Shown here: piece by piece, positions 7,719 to 17,655 of the stretch
How the letters are laid out: the number at the start of each line of letters is the position of its first letter
Numbering within the stretch: position 1 is the stretch's first letter
Assembly: GCF_003044935.1 (NCBI RefSeq)
Contig: NZ_POXP01000001.1
Location: 1 to 64,000 of the forward strand
Reading direction: 5' to 3'
DNA from: Neisseria subflava
GTDB taxonomy: Bacteria; Pseudomonadota; Gammaproteobacteria; Burkholderiales; Neisseriaceae
Length of the DNA: 64,000 nt
Program-made: the position numbers and the translations under genes
The notes under the pieces: generated by a model
Database searches by the model: none
Seen by the model: only the letters and a program-made list of their open reading frames with translations
Told to the model about the DNA's origin: nothing

Positions 7719-8624
7719 ATGAAACATTGGAAACTCGGCATCGTTGCCGCATTATTGACCGGTGCCGCTTATGCCGCTCCGCTGCCTGTTGTTACCAGCT
7801 TCAGCATTTTGGGCGACGTGGCCAAACAGATTGGTGGCGACCGTGTGGCCGTTCAAAGCTTGGTGGGCCCCAACCAAGACAGCCATGCCTACCACATGAC
7901 CAGTGGCGACATCAAAAAAATCCGCAGTGCCAAATTGGTATTGCTCAACGGTTTGGGCTTGGAAGCCGCCGATGTACAGCGTGCAGTCAAACAGAGCAAA
8001 GTTCCTTTCGCCGAAGCGACCAAAGGCATTCAGGCTTTGAAAGCAGAAGAGGGCGGCCATCATCATGACCACGATCATGAAGGCCATCATCACGATCACG
8101 GCGAGTTTGACCCGCACGTTTGGACCGACCCCGTCCTGATGGGTACTTATGCGCAAAACGTTGCCAATGCGCTGATTCAAGCCGACCCTGAAGGCAAAAC
8201 CTACTATCAGCAACGTTTGGGTAACTATCAAATGCAGCTGAAAAAACTGCACAGCGATGCGCAGGCTGCCTTTAATGCCGTACCTGCCGCCAAGCGTAAA
8301 GTCTTGACCGGACACGATGCGTTTTCTTACATGGGCAAACGCTACAATATTGAATTCATCGCCCCTCAAGGCGTGAGCAGCGAAGCCGAGCCGTCTGCCA
8401 AACAAGTGGCTTCCATTATCCGCCAAATCAAACGCGAGGGCATTAAAGCCGTCTTTACTGAAAATATCAAAGACACGCGCATGATTGACCGTATTGCCAA
8501 AGAAACCGGCGTTAATGTCAGCGGACGTTTGTATTCCGATGCATTGGGTGGCGCACCGGCAAACAGCTACATCGGCATGTACCGCTACAATGTCAAAGTT
8601 ATGACCGATGCCATGAAAAAATAA
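7719..8624 (+). CDS. znuA: Zinc/manganese ABC transporter, periplasmic binding protein
   Basis: 301 residues. I start at 7719 because GGAGAG lies just upstream and MKHWKLGIVAALLTGAAYAA is a clean signal peptide. Cluster A-I ligand positions are visible: His near 59 (DSHAYHM), His133 in HVWTDP, a later GHDAFSYMGK His, and an Asp in YSDALGG. The loop at residues 114-127 is packed with His and Asp (HHHDHDHEGHHHDH), typical of zinc-specific ZnuA proteins and not of manganese-only ones. It delivers metal to the ZnuB/ZnuC pump. Confidence 0.9.
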   Translation: MKHWKLGIVAALLTGAAYAAPLPVVTSFSILGDVAKQIGGDRVAVQSLVGPNQDSHAYHMTSGDIKKIRSAKLVLLNGLGLEAADVQRAVKQSKVPFAEATKGIQALKAEEGGHHHDHDHEGHHHDHGEFDPHVWTDPVLMGTYAQNVANALIQADPEGKTYYQQRLGNYQMQLKKLHSDAQAAFNAVPAAKRKVLTGHDAFSYMGKRYNIEFIAPQGVSSEAEPSAKQVASIIRQIKREGIKAVFTENIKDTRMIDRIAKETGVNVSGRLYSDALGGAPANSYIGMYRYNVKVMTDAMKK

Positions 8625-8640
8625 AGCGGCTTAAGGATAA

Positions 8641-8684
8641 AGGCCGTCTGAAACCTTAAAAACAAGGTTTCAGACGGCCTTTTA
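8641..8684. terminator. Inverted DUS pair after znuA
   Basis: AGGCCGTCTGAAACCTT pairs with AAGGTTTCAGACGGCCT, followed by TTTT. Confidence 0.85.
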
Positions 8685-8891
8685 TATGCTTATTTTTGAA
8701 ATAAACCGTCAAATTTAGAATATAAAAATAAAATTTGTGCTATTGAAAGTTTAATTATCAAAAATTCATGCTAATTTGCCTGGTAAGTACGCACCATCCG
8801 TGCGAATTGCTTATCGGCTGTCCGTCAGCCACTCACGGCTTGACTTCACCCTGTTACAATTCGGCATCTTCACGTTTCTTAATATTACATC

Positions 8892-10229
8892 ATGAGCAAC
8901 CATTCGTCTTGGTCATCCAAAATCGGCTTTGTGCTTGCGGCGGCAGGCTCGGCCATCGGTTTGGGTGCAATTTGGAAATTCCCTTATACAGCCGGTACCA
9001 ACGGCGGCGCCGTATTCTTTCTTTTATTTTTGATTTTCACTATTTTGGTAGCCTTGCCGGTTCAATTGGCCGAGTTTTACATCGGCCGTACGGGCGGTAA
9101 AAACGCCATTGATTCCTTTAAAGTATTACGTCCGGGTTCGCAGTGGCCGTGGGTTGGCCGCATGGGCGTGGCCGCATGTTTTATTTTGCTGTCGTTTTAC
9201 AGCGTGGTCGGCGGCTGGGTATTGAACTACGTCGTGCACAGCTTTACCGGCGAAATTCACGTTGGCGCAGACTTTAAGGCACTGTTTGAAAATACGATTT
9301 CGTCACCATTTGGCTCGCTATTTTACCAAGGCTTGTTCATGCTGATTACTATTTGGGTGGTCAAAGGCGGCGTTTCAGACGGCATTGAAAAGGCAAACCG
9401 CGTGTTGATGCCGGGTTTGTTTATCCTCTTTATCGCGCTGGCTATTCGTTCACTGACCTTGCCCGGTGCAATGGACGGCGTGGCATTTTTGTTGAAACCG
9501 GATTGGTCGTATTTGAAACCCGGCACGATGCTGACTGCTTTGGGACAGGCATTTTTTGCCTTGAGTATCGGCGTGTCCGCGATGATTACCTATGCTTCGT
9601 ATTTGGGTAAAGATCAGGATATGTTCCGTTCCGGCCATATGATTATGTGGATGAACCTGTTTGTATCGCTGCTGGCCGGTTTGGTGATTTTCCCTGCGGT
9701 ATTTGCCTTCGGTTTTGAACCCGGCCAAGGCCCTGGTTTGATTTTTGTCGTGCTGCCTGCGGTTTTCATGAAAATGCCGATGGGTACATATTTGTTTGCC
9801 GTGTTTATGCTGTTGGTTGTCTTTGCCACGCTGACTTCCGCGTTTTCCATGCTGGAAACCGTTATCGCGGCAACCATCCGCCAAGACGAGAAAAAGCGCA
9901 GCAGCCATGCTTGGGTAACCGGCATTGCGATTTTTATAGTCGGTATTCCTTCAGCGCTGTCTTTCGGTGTATGGAGCGAGTTTAAAATTTTCGGCAAAAC
10001 CATTTTTGATTTGTGGGATTTTATTATTTCCGCCGTCATCATGCCGATTGGCGCATTGAGCGTTGCCGTGTTTACATCATGGGTTCAGGACAAACAGTCT
10101 GTCTTGCGCGATGCAGGCATGGGCAGTACCATTCCGAAACAGCTGCTTTATCTGTGGCTGGGTGCGCTTCGCTATCTTGCGCCGATTGCGATTATTGTGG
10201 TGTTCATCAACTCTTTGGGTTTGATTTAA
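8892..10229 (+). CDS. NSS-family sodium-dependent transporter
   Basis: 445 residues with 11-12 membrane helices. The first helix carries FVLAAAGSAIGLGAIWKFPY, the signature of sodium:neurotransmitter symporters (LeuT/MhsT type), and GGAVFFLLFL follows. These transport amino acids or related compounds with sodium. Substrate cannot be read from sequence. It is monocistronic and ended by a strong hairpin at 10242. Confidence 0.9.
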   Translation: MSNHSSWSSKIGFVLAAAGSAIGLGAIWKFPYTAGTNGGAVFFLLFLIFTILVALPVQLAEFYIGRTGGKNAIDSFKVLRPGSQWPWVGRMGVAACFILLSFYSVVGGWVLNYVVHSFTGEIHVGADFKALFENTISSPFGSLFYQGLFMLITIWVVKGGVSDGIEKANRVLMPGLFILFIALAIRSLTLPGAMDGVAFLLKPDWSYLKPGTMLTALGQAFFALSIGVSAMITYASYLGKDQDMFRSGHMIMWMNLFVSLLAGLVIFPAVFAFGFEPGQGPGLIFVVLPAVFMKMPMGTYLFAVFMLLVVFATLTSAFSMLETVIAATIRQDEKKRSSHAWVTGIAIFIVGIPSALSFGVWSEFKIFGKTIFDLWDFIISAVIMPIGALSVAVFTSWVQDKQSVLRDAGMGSTIPKQLLYLWLGALRYLAPIAIIVVFINSLGLI

Positions 10230-10241
10230 TCCGATAGTGAG

Positions 10242-10280
10242 CAAACAGTCCGGCGTTGCATTGCTTCGCCGGACTGTTTG
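10242..10280. terminator. Long perfect hairpin after the NSS gene
   Basis: CAAACAGTCCGGCG pairs exactly with CGCCGGACTGTTTG across an 11-base loop. It ends the NSS gene. Confidence 0.85.
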
Positions 10281-10305
10281 TTTAAAAACATCATTAAAAA
10301 TATTA

Positions 10306-10339
10306 AGGCCGTCTGAAAATTTTTCAGACGGCCTTTTTA
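10306..10339. terminator. Inverted DUS pair between converging genes
   Basis: Perfect AG-DUS arms with A and T runs on either side; serves the copper receptor gene from the other strand. Confidence 0.8.
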
Positions 10340-10356
10340 TAGATGCGCGAGGCTGA

Positions 10357-12333
10357 TTAGAACTTCGCTTGCAGTCTCAGCCATGCAGTACGGCCGGGTT
10401 CGTTCACGCGCATGGTTTGTGTACCGGCAGAAGGGTCGCCGCCGCGGCTGACGAATTCAGCATAGGTTTTGTTGAACACGTTGTCCACGCCGCCTTGCAA
10501 TGTGGCGTATTTACTGAATTTCCAACCGGCATTGAGCGAGAGTACGCCAAAGCCCGAAGAAGCGCCGATGTCTTGGCCGACGATATTGCCTTGGCCTTTG
10601 CTGTAACGGTTTTGTTTGGCTACGACGCGCCATAATGCGCCCGCGCTGAATTTGCCGTTGTCAAAGGCGAGGGTGTTGTTCCACTCGAGCGGCGGCGTTT
10701 GTGCCAAAGGTTTGCCGTCGGTACGGTTTTTGCCGTGGGTGTAGGCGAGGCTGGTGCCGACTTCCCAGTTAGGCGCAAATGTCCATTTGACTTCGGCTTC
10801 GCCGCCAAAGCGTGAAGCGTTGATGTTGCGTACGTTGAAATTCATGCCTTGGCGCTCCATCATGATGAAGTCTTTGATGTCGCTGCCGAATACGGATACA
10901 GACGCGTGGAGGTTAGGACGTTTCCAGATTACACCAGCATCGATTTGGCGGTTTTGCTCTGCGCGGATGGCTTTGTTTTCAGAGCGCAGGCGTTCCCAGT
11001 AGTCAGGCGCACGTTCGGCAATACCGAAGCCGGCATAGTATTTCAGGCCGTTGTCCGTATTTCTTTCCCAGCGCAGGAAGCCTGAGTTCAAATTGAATTT
11101 TTGATGTTTCAAAACGGGGTCGGTCACGCGCGCGGTATCGTAATGCGCTTTGACTTGGTCATGGCGCAAACCTGCTACCCAGCGTTGATTGTCGGTTTGC
11201 TGCCAAGAGGCTTCGGTGAAAATACCCCATTGTTTGAAACTTTGGTTGGGCATATAAGGCTTGTGGCTGTAACCGTCGCCGCCACGCTCATGACGCGCGA
11301 CGTGGACGTCATCCAAATAATCCAAACCGGTTTGCAGGTTGAGCTTGTCCCAGTCGAAAGTGGCTTTCAGACGGCCTGTATCGGTATTGCGTTTAGGGTT
11401 GTTGGCATTTTTAATCTGCTTGCCGGCAGGATTGTAGATGGTACGCAGGCTGTATGTGTCCATCACGTGGTCGATTTCGCTTTTACCGTAGCGCAGTTCC
11501 AATTCGCTGAACCATGGTGTGAGGTTGCGTTGGGTAAAACGTATGTTCCACGCATCACGGTCGAATTTGCTACCGTCCATCATACGGTCGGCGTAGGCAA
11601 CCTTGGCTCTGCTGCGTTCGTATGTGCCGGCAATGGTGGTGTTTTCTGTCGGAGTAACACCCAGTTGTAACATTTGGCTGTCGCGTTTGAAGTTGGAGTG
11701 AATGCGGTTGCCGTCGCCGTCTTTGTAATCGTCGGCTTCGTTATGGGAGATATTGGTACGGACATAGCCGTATTTGCCGCCAAACTCGGCTTCCAGCGAG
11801 CCGTCAAGGCGGTCGTTGCTGCCTGCTGTCAGAGTGGCATTGATGTTGTAAGGTTTTTCAGTGAAATCAGGATCTTTACGGATAAATTGCACTGAGCCGC
11901 TGACCAAACCCATGCCTTGGGTAACGGTTTGTGGGCCTTTGGTGACCACGACTTTATCAAATGAATTTGGGTGGATATAGGCGGTCGGCGGGGCCATGCG
12001 CATACCGCAACCGCCATAAATAAACTGGTCGTCGGCATTGACGGAGAGGCGCGAGCCGCCCAAACCACGGAACAGCGGATCGCCCGAGCTGCCGCCTTTG
12101 CGGATGATGCTCATGTTGGGCACGGATTGTAAAAGGTCTGCCCCGTCTCCGGCAGGGAGGGGTTGCAAAGCAGCTTTGGGGTTGAAAGTAACGCGATTGG
12201 CTTTTTCTTGTTGTGTGCCGGTGACGGTGACAGGGGAAAGGGTAACCGTTTCTTCAGGTGTAGGATCGGTATCTGCCCATGCTTGGGATACGGCTAAGGC
12301 AATGGGTAAGATAAGTAATGGTGGGTATTTCAT
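10357..12333 (-). CDS. TonB-dependent copper receptor, OprC/NosA type
   Basis: 658-residue outer-membrane receptor: signal peptide (to about residue 20), plug domain from about 30 to 155, then a 22-strand barrel ending in Phe (LRLQAKF). The plug has GGCGMRM and PPTAYIHP, hallmarks of the OprC/NosA copper receptor family. Cys109-x3-Met113 and His289-x-Met291 match the CxxxM and HxM motifs that bind copper in Pseudomonas OprC. It probably imports copper. It is divergent from gdhR. This receptor is not one of the standard iron/zinc receptors of pathogenic Neisseria that I know. Confidence 0.85.
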   Translation of the reverse strand: MKYPPLLILPIALAVSQAWADTDPTPEETVTLSPVTVTGTQQEKANRVTFNPKAALQPLPAGDGADLLQSVPNMSIIRKGGSSGDPLFRGLGGSRLSVNADDQFIYGGCGMRMAPPTAYIHPNSFDKVVVTKGPQTVTQGMGLVSGSVQFIRKDPDFTEKPYNINATLTAGSNDRLDGSLEAEFGGKYGYVRTNISHNEADDYKDGDGNRIHSNFKRDSQMLQLGVTPTENTTIAGTYERSRAKVAYADRMMDGSKFDRDAWNIRFTQRNLTPWFSELELRYGKSEIDHVMDTYSLRTIYNPAGKQIKNANNPKRNTDTGRLKATFDWDKLNLQTGLDYLDDVHVARHERGGDGYSHKPYMPNQSFKQWGIFTEASWQQTDNQRWVAGLRHDQVKAHYDTARVTDPVLKHQKFNLNSGFLRWERNTDNGLKYYAGFGIAERAPDYWERLRSENKAIRAEQNRQIDAGVIWKRPNLHASVSVFGSDIKDFIMMERQGMNFNVRNINASRFGGEAEVKWTFAPNWEVGTSLAYTHGKNRTDGKPLAQTPPLEWNNTLAFDNGKFSAGALWRVVAKQNRYSKGQGNIVGQDIGASSGFGVLSLNAGWKFSKYATLQGGVDNVFNKTYAEFVSRGGDPSAGTQTMRVNEPGRTAWLRLQAKF

Positions 12334-12367
12334 ATCGTTTCTCTCTATTATTAGGAATTATGTTAAC

Positions 12368-12385
12368 TAATACCTAAGTATTATA
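12368..12385 (-). promoter_or_regulatory. Likely -10 and operator of the copper receptor
   Basis: On the minus strand TATAAT (12380-12385) is overlapped by the inverted repeat TAATAC-ctaa-GTATTA (12368-12383), so a repressor could block this promoter. No convincing -35 was found. Confidence 0.35.
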
Positions 12386-12672
12386 TATAAAGTCTAGTTA
12401 AATAGAAGCAGTGGGATTTTAATCTAAATCAATATTTTCAGATTTTGGGCGCATAGGTTGTTTATTAAGATTGGTCATACCAAAATATTGATTTGAAGGC
12501 ATTGGTGAGGTTACTTGATAAAAATGAATGTGTTTGAATTAAACTGCTTGCGATGGAGAGAATGGCATTTCTTGACGAAAAAATAGGGGATTGATTAGAA
12601 TGGGCGGCCAATTGGTCAATCCAATTTATGGCCATTTGAATACAACTGTCCTTCAATCATCAGGAATACAAC
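12386..12672. other. Divergent intergenic region, copper receptor/gdhR
   Basis: AT-rich spacer upstream of both genes. I see no RNA gene or further clear repeat. AGGAATACAACATG supplies the gdhR ribosome site. Confidence 0.6.
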
Positions 12673-13446
12673 ATGACGAAATTGGTTCGTCCGCAAAAAA
12701 TCAGCGATCAGGTCTTAGCCGTTTTGGAAGAACGTATCGCGACCGGCATTTATGAAGAAGGCAGTAAATTGCCTCCCGAACGTACGCTTGCGGAAGAATT
12801 CGGCGTATCGCGTCCGTCAGTCAGGGTGGCATTGAATATCTTGATTGCCAAGCAGGTTTTGGAAGCGCGGCAGGGCGATGGCTATTATGTTTCCGTCAAG
12901 CCGCAGCAGGATTTTTTACAAAGCTGGCAGGAGTTGCTCGGCAAACATACCAATTGGGAAACAGACGTTTTCGATTTCAGCTGTCACGTTGAGGGCTGTA
13001 TGGCGGCACTAGCTGCCGAAAGACGGACTGACACCGATTTGAAACGCATTGATTTCTGGCGGCAGAAGTTTGAAACGGCCTGTGAAAGCGGAAATTTGGA
13101 GCATCAAGCCGAAGCAGACGTCAGCTTCCATCAAACCATTGCCGATGCCGCACACAATATCCTGTTCAGCCACCTTTCCAGCAGCCTGTTGAAAATGCTT
13201 TATCAGCAAACACGCAGCGGCATTATCTATATCCATCAAACCGAAGACCCGCGCCCGACACTGATTGCCCAGCACCGCGCTATTTTTGAAGCCATTGCCC
13301 AGGCTAAACCGGCCGAGGCTGCTGAAGCGGCCAAACTGCATTTAAATTATGTCGCCCGCCGCATTTTGCAGGACAGGGAATATCAAAGCCGCAGCGAGCA
13401 TGCGGACGTATTGGCGCAAAATGATTTGAAACGGGTGGATTGGTAG
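12673..13446 (+). CDS. gdhR: GntR/FadR-family regulator, GdhR-like
   Basis: 257 residues. An N-terminal winged helix (residues 8-75, with GSKLPPERTLAEEFGVSRPS) is followed by an all-helical FCD ligand domain holding the His/Asp metal-site pattern (DVSFHQTIADA and AQHRAIFEA). It closely resembles meningococcal GdhR, which controls glutamate dehydrogenase and lactate permease genes in response to carbon source. Its targets are not adjacent here; an aminotransferase gene follows after a DUS terminator. Confidence 0.8.
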   Translation: MTKLVRPQKISDQVLAVLEERIATGIYEEGSKLPPERTLAEEFGVSRPSVRVALNILIAKQVLEARQGDGYYVSVKPQQDFLQSWQELLGKHTNWETDVFDFSCHVEGCMAALAAERRTDTDLKRIDFWRQKFETACESGNLEHQAEADVSFHQTIADAAHNILFSHLSSSLLKMLYQQTRSGIIYIHQTEDPRPTLIAQHRAIFEAIAQAKPAEAAEAAKLHLNYVARRILQDREYQSRSEHADVLAQNDLKRVDW

Positions 13447-13459
13447 CGTTTAAAAATAA

Positions 13460-13490
13460 TCAGGCCGTCTGAATTTTTCAGACGGCCTGA
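13460..13490. terminator. Inverted DUS pair after gdhR
   Basis: TCAGGCCGTCTGAA pairs perfectly with TTCAGACGGCCTGA over a 3-base loop. Confidence 0.85.
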
Positions 13491-13555
13491 TTTTGCAAAT
13501 AAGACCTTTTAGTGACACAATCTTCCTCATTCTGTCTAAAAACAAAGGAAGCACC

Positions 13556-14749
13556 ATGTACCGTCATGTCGAGTATTATCCGGGTGACCCGATTTTGAGT
13601 TTGGTTGAAACCTTCAAGCGCGACGAGCGTTCTGAAAAAGTCAATTTGAGCATAGGCATTTATTTTGATGACGAAGGCAGAATGCCGGTTTTGGAATCTG
13701 TCCGCCGGGCAGAAGCAGAGCGTGCGGCCGTACCGCGACCATCGCCTTATCTGCCGATGGAAGGTTTGGACACTTATCGGAGTGCTGTTCAGCGTTTGCT
13801 GTTTGGGCAGGATAATCAGGCGCTGGCAGAAGGGCGCGTTGCAACCATACAGACTTTGGGCGGTTCGGGGGCGTTGAAAGTCGGTGCCGACTTTTTGCAC
13901 CGTTGGTTCCCCGATGCAAAAGCCTATGTCAGCGATCCGACTTGGGACAACCATAAAGGCATTTTTGAAGGCGCAGGTTTTGAAGTGGGGACGTATCCTT
14001 ATTACAACCCTGAAACCGTCGGCGTGAAATTTGAAGAAATGACTGCGTTTTTCAAAACATTGCCGGAAAACAGTATCTTGATTTTGCACCCTTGCTGTCA
14101 AAACCCGACTGGCGTCGATATGTCGCAAGCGCAATGGGATGAAGTGTTGGATATTATCAAAACGCACAAGCTGATTCTGTTTATGGATATTGCCTATCAA
14201 GGTTTCGGCGAGGATTTGGACAGCGATGCTTATGCGATTCGTAAAGCCGTCGAAATGGGACTGCCTTTGTTTGTCAGCAACTCTTTCTCGAAAAACCTGT
14301 CGCTGTACGGCGAGCGCGTCGGCGGTTTGAGCGTAGTGTGTCCTAATAAGGAAGAAGCAGAGCTGGTGTTCGGACAGTTGAAATTTACCGTCCGCCGCAT
14401 TTATTCCAGCCCTGCCGCGCATGGTGCATACATCGCTTCTGATGTGATGAACAGCAATGATTTGCGTGCTTTATGGGAAAACGAGGTTTACGCCATGCGC
14501 GACCGCATCCGTGCCATGCGTCAGAAACTTTATGATGTTTTGACGACCAAAATCCCCAATCGCGATTTCAGCTATTTCATCAAACAGCGCGGCATGTTCA
14601 GCTATACAGGCCTGACCATAGAGCAGGTACACCGCCTGCGTGACGAGTTTGCCGTTTATCTGCTGGATTCAGGCAGGATGTGTGTGGCAGGATTGAATGC
14701 ATCGAATATCGATTATGTGGCGGAAGCATTTGCCAAAGTGTTGCAATAG
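13556..14749 (+). CDS. Class I aromatic/aspartate aminotransferase
   Basis: 397-residue PLP enzyme. I start at 13556 ([12 protein letters not shown]) because AAAGGAAG precedes it. The PLP lysine is in [15 protein letters not shown], the substrate Arg near the C-terminus is in [11 protein letters not shown], and the NPTGVD motif is present. It is probably the TyrB-type enzyme, moving amino groups between aromatic amino acids or aspartate and 2-oxoglutarate. A paralogue of identical length lies at 21219, less than 8 kb away, with NLGIGVY where this one has NLSIGIY. Confidence 0.85.
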   Translation: MYRHVEYYPGDPILSLVETFKRDERSEKVNLSIGIYFDDEGRMPVLESVRRAEAERAAVPRPSPYLPMEGLDTYRSAVQRLLFGQDNQALAEGRVATIQTLGGSGALKVGADFLHRWFPDAKAYVSDPTWDNHKGIFEGAGFEVGTYPYYNPETVGVKFEEMTAFFKTLPENSILILHPCCQNPTGVDMSQAQWDEVLDIIKTHKLILFMDIAYQGFGEDLDSDAYAIRKAVEMGLPLFVSNSFSKNLSLYGERVGGLSVVCPNKEEAELVFGQLKFTVRRIYSSPAAHGAYIASDVMNSNDLRALWENEVYAMRDRIRAMRQKLYDVLTTKIPNRDFSYFIKQRGMFSYTGLTIEQVHRLRDEFAVYLLDSGRMCVAGLNASNIDYVAEAFAKVLQ

Positions 14750-14795
14750 CCGTTCAATCTGAAATTGAATGTAGTTTTATTTGAAGTAAATCAAA

Positions 14796-14832
14796 AGGCC
14801 GTCTGAAAAATTTTCATCTTTCAGACGGCCTA
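14796..14832. terminator. Inverted DUS pair
   Basis: Perfect AG-DUS arms between the aminotransferase and the converging tRNA-Arg. Confidence 0.8.
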
Positions 14833-14840
14833 TTTATAAT

Positions 14841-14916
14841 TGGCGCACCCAACAGGGATCGAACCTGTGACCTCCAGCTTCGGAAACTGACACTCTTCCA
14901 ACTGAGCTATGGGTGC
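14841..14916 (-). tRNA. tRNA-Arg (anticodon CCG)
   Basis: On the minus strand acceptor GCACCCA pairs with TGGGTGC, the anticodon loop is TTCCGAA, the T loop is TTCGATC, and the discriminator G is followed by encoded CCA. Reads CGG codons. Length 76. Confidence 0.93.
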
Positions 14917-15092
14917 GAAAGCCGTAAGGTTAACGCATATTGGCTTTATTGGCAAAGTTTATCTTGAAAGTGTCTGAAAGTGGCATTGGCGGTCACTTTT
15001 TTGCATAGCTGGAATAATCAATTAACTACAAAGGCTTAGCAGAATTTAGATGGCCTTTTGAGGATTTTTGCGTATCTTTTTCTCAAGATGGA

Positions 15093-15121
15093 TTGGAAAG
15101 CCTTTGCGAATTCAGTATAAT
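15093..15121 (+). promoter_or_regulatory. Sigma-70 promoter of cytochrome c5
   Basis: TTGGAA, a 17-base spacer and a perfect TATAAT, about 80 bases before the start codon. I see nothing else in the 14917-15201 gap. Confidence 0.75.
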
Positions 15122-15201
15122 CCAGCAAAATATTGTTAACTGCGTTTAACACATAAACTATAACTTACAGCACAACCTAACCTAACGGCGAGGCCTACCA
15201 A

Positions 15202-16068
15202 ATGAAACAACTCCGCGACCACAAAGCCCAAGGCTCTGCATTGTTCACCCTTGTGAGCGGTATCGTTATTGTTATTGCAGTGATTTACTTCCTGATCAAA
15301 CTGGCGGGAAGCGGTTCATTCGGCGATGTTGCCGAAACAACCGAAGCTGCGACTCAAACCCGTATCCAGCCAGTCGGCCAACTGAAATTGGGCGATGGTA
15401 TTCCAGTCGGCGAGCGTCAAGGCGATCAGATTTTCAACAAAATCTGTATTCAATGTCACGCGGCGGACAGCATCGTCCCCAAAGCGCCTAAATTTGAAAA
15501 CAAAGGCGATTGGGCACCTCGCATTGCCCAAGGTTTCGATACCTTGTTCCAACACGCTCTGAACGGTTTCAACGCAATGCCTGCCAAAGGCGGTGCAGCT
15601 GATTTGACCGATCAAGAATTGAAGCGCGTCATTACTTACATGGCCAACAAAGCCGGCGGTACTTTCCCTGATCCTGATGCCGCAGCTCCTGCCGATGCAG
15701 CCGCTTCCGGTGAAGCCGCTTCAGCTCCGGCGGCTGAGGGTGCGGCTCCTGCAGAAGCCCCTAAAGCAGATGCGGCCAAAGCAGATGACAAAGGTGCGGC
15801 AGCTCCAGCAGCCGGTGGCGCGGACGGCAAAAAAGTTTACGAAGCCAACTGCCAAGCATGTCACGGCGGTGCGGTTCCCGGTGTTCCTCATGTAGGTAAA
15901 AAAGAAGACTGGGCTCCTCGTATCAAACAAGGTAAAGACACCCTGCACAAACATGCAATCGAAGGCTTTAACGCAATGCCTGCCAAAGGCGGTAACGGTA
16001 GCCTGAGCGATGATGAAGTGAAAGCTGCAGTTGATTACATGGCTAATCAGTCTGGTGCTAAATTCTAA
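15202..16068 (+). CDS. cycB: Membrane-anchored diheme cytochrome c5
   Basis: 288 residues: a short basic N-terminus, one membrane helix (about residues 14-36), two class I cytochrome c domains with heme motifs CIQCH and CQACH, and between them a 45-residue linker of Ala, Pro, Lys and Asp. Each domain repeats NAMPAKGG, which holds the distal Met ligand. This layout matches neisserial cytochrome c5, which carries electrons from the bc1 complex toward cbb3 oxidase and, in denitrifying species, nitrite reductase. The linker lets the outer domain reach partners in the periplasm. Confidence 0.9.
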   Translation: MKQLRDHKAQGSALFTLVSGIVIVIAVIYFLIKLAGSGSFGDVAETTEAATQTRIQPVGQLKLGDGIPVGERQGDQIFNKICIQCHAADSIVPKAPKFENKGDWAPRIAQGFDTLFQHALNGFNAMPAKGGAADLTDQELKRVITYMANKAGGTFPDPDAAAPADAAASGEAASAPAAEGAAPAEAPKADAAKADDKGAAAPAAGGADGKKVYEANCQACHGGAVPGVPHVGKKEDWAPRIKQGKDTLHKHAIEGFNAMPAKGGNGSLSDDEVKAAVDYMANQSGAKF

Positions 16069-16092
16069 GATTTGATTTTGAATCTCGAATAG

Positions 16093-16125
16093 AAGGCGCA
16101 TTCTGCAAAAGGATGCGCTTTTTTC
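16093..16125 (+). terminator. Hairpin terminator of cytochrome c5
   Basis: GCGCAT and ATGCGC form the stem, followed by six Ts. Confidence 0.8.
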
Positions 16126-16144
16126 GTGCAGGAAATCCGGATCT

Positions 16145-16153
16145 TGCTATAAT
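16145..16153 (+). promoter_or_regulatory. Extended -10 promoter before glmM
   Basis: TGCTATAAT is an extended -10 element with no good -35. A degenerate DUS pair lies between it and glmM. Confidence 0.5.
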
Positions 16154-16182
16154 ACTGAAGTAGTAAATTATTCTCATGATCA

Positions 16183-16213
16183 AGGGGCGTCTGAAAGATT
16201 CAGACGGCCTTCG
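16183..16213. repeat. DUS pair with one degenerate arm
   Basis: Left arm GGGGCGTCTGAA, right arm intact TTCAGACGGCCT; it falls downstream of the promoter in the glmM leader. Confidence 0.7.
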
Positions 16214-16284
16214 AATACAATCAAGATTCTTTTAAAGAAGTTCAACAATATTCACATACGACAAAACAATCACGGAGTTATCTC

Positions 16285-17622
16285 ATGGCAAAAAAATATT
16301 TCGGTACTGACGGTGTACGCGGCGAAGTCGGTCAGTTTCCTATCAATCCTGATTTTGTCCTGAAATTAGGCTATGCGGCAGGTCAGGTTTTGGTGCAGCA
16401 CGAAGGCGAAATCAAACCAACCGTCTTGATCGGTAAAGACACGCGTATTTCAGGCTATATGCTGGAAGCTGCGCTGATTGCCGGTTTTACCGCCGCCGGT
16501 GTCAATGTTATTCAAACCGGCCCTCTGCCGACTCCGGGTGTAGCGTATTTGACCCGCGCTTTGCGTTTGTCTGCCGGTGTGATGATTTCTGCTTCCCACA
16601 ATGTTTATTCCGACAACGGCATTAAATTTTTTGCCGAAGGCGGTGTGAAGCTGAGCGATGAAATCGAGTTGGAAATCGAAGCCAAAATCGATGAGGAAAT
16701 GAAAACCCAGCCGTCCAGCCGTCTTGGCCGTGCGCGCCGGATTAATGGTGCGGATGATCGCTATATCGAGTTCTGTAAATCCACTTTCCCAAGCCATTTG
16801 GACTTGCGCGGTCTGAAATTGGTGGTCGATACCGCCAATGGTGCGGGCTATGCAGTTGCGCCTAAAGTATTCCACGAATTGGGTGCGCAAGTAGTAAGCA
16901 TCGGTGATGAGCCAAACGGCTACAACATCAATGAGAAATGTGGTGCGACCCATCCGAAAGCTTTGCAAGCGGCTGTGTTGCAAAATGAAGCCGATTACGG
17001 CATTGCCTTGGATGGCGATGGCGACCGTTTGATGATGGTTGACCGCAATGGCAAAGTGTATGACGGCGACAGCCTGATTTATGTGATTGCCAAAGCACGT
17101 GCGCACGAAGGCGTGGAAATCGGCGGCGTAGTGGGTACAGTGATGACCAATATGGCGATGGAAGTTGCTTTAAAAGAGCAGGGCGTTGACTTCTGCCGCG
17201 CCAAAGTGGGCGACCGCTATGTGTTGGAACAGCTTCATCAACGCGGTTGGCTGATTGGCGGCGAAGCCAGCGGCCATATTTTGTGTATGGACAAACACAA
17301 TACCGGCGACGGCATCATTTCTGCGCTGCAAGTTTTGGCTGCACTGCAAACCTTGAATCAAGACCTTGCCACCGTTTGCGCCGATTGGCAGCCGTATCCG
17401 CAAACCATGATCAACGTCCGCATCAAAAAAGGTCAAAACTGGCAGGACGCTTCCAAAGAGGCTTTGGCTGAAGTGGAAAAAGAACTCGAAGGTAAAGGCC
17501 GCGTGGTCTTGCGTGCATCCGGTACTGAGCCTGTCGTGCGCGTGATGGTGGAAGCCAAGCAGGCAGACTGGGCGAAAAAAGGCGCAGAAAAAATTGCCGC
17601 TGCCATTCAAGGTCAAAAGTAA
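16285..17622 (+). CDS. glmM: Phosphoglucosamine mutase
   Basis: 445 residues, the normal GlmM length. It converts glucosamine-6-phosphate to glucosamine-1-phosphate for UDP-GlcNAc, hence peptidoglycan and lipooligosaccharide. Visible motifs: [10 protein letters not shown] at the N-terminus, the phosphoserine loop [13 protein letters not shown] near residue 97, the metal loop DGDGDR near residue 242, the sugar loop GEASGH, and the phosphate-binding [12 protein letters not shown] near the end. Ribosome site ACGGAG. Confidence 0.96.
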   Translation: MAKKYFGTDGVRGEVGQFPINPDFVLKLGYAAGQVLVQHEGEIKPTVLIGKDTRISGYMLEAALIAGFTAAGVNVIQTGPLPTPGVAYLTRALRLSAGVMISASHNVYSDNGIKFFAEGGVKLSDEIELEIEAKIDEEMKTQPSSRLGRARRINGADDRYIEFCKSTFPSHLDLRGLKLVVDTANGAGYAVAPKVFHELGAQVVSIGDEPNGYNINEKCGATHPKALQAAVLQNEADYGIALDGDGDRLMMVDRNGKVYDGDSLIYVIAKARAHEGVEIGGVVGTVMTNMAMEVALKEQGVDFCRAKVGDRYVLEQLHQRGWLIGGEASGHILCMDKHNTGDGIISALQVLAALQTLNQDLATVCADWQPYPQTMINVRIKKGQNWQDASKEALAEVEKELEGKGRVVLRASGTEPVVRVMVEAKQADWAKKGAEKIAAAIQGQK

Positions 17623-17655
17623 CAGTGTGTTTGATATTGAATTGAACTAAATAAA

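Noticed and set aside
10369-11670. Plus-strand frames opposite the copper receptor
   Set aside because: Shadows of a complete TonB receptor; no ribosome sites or recognisable domains.
13478-14422. 314-codon minus-strand frame opposite the aminotransferase
   Set aside because: No homology features; the plus-strand PLP enzyme has all its motifs and a ribosome site.
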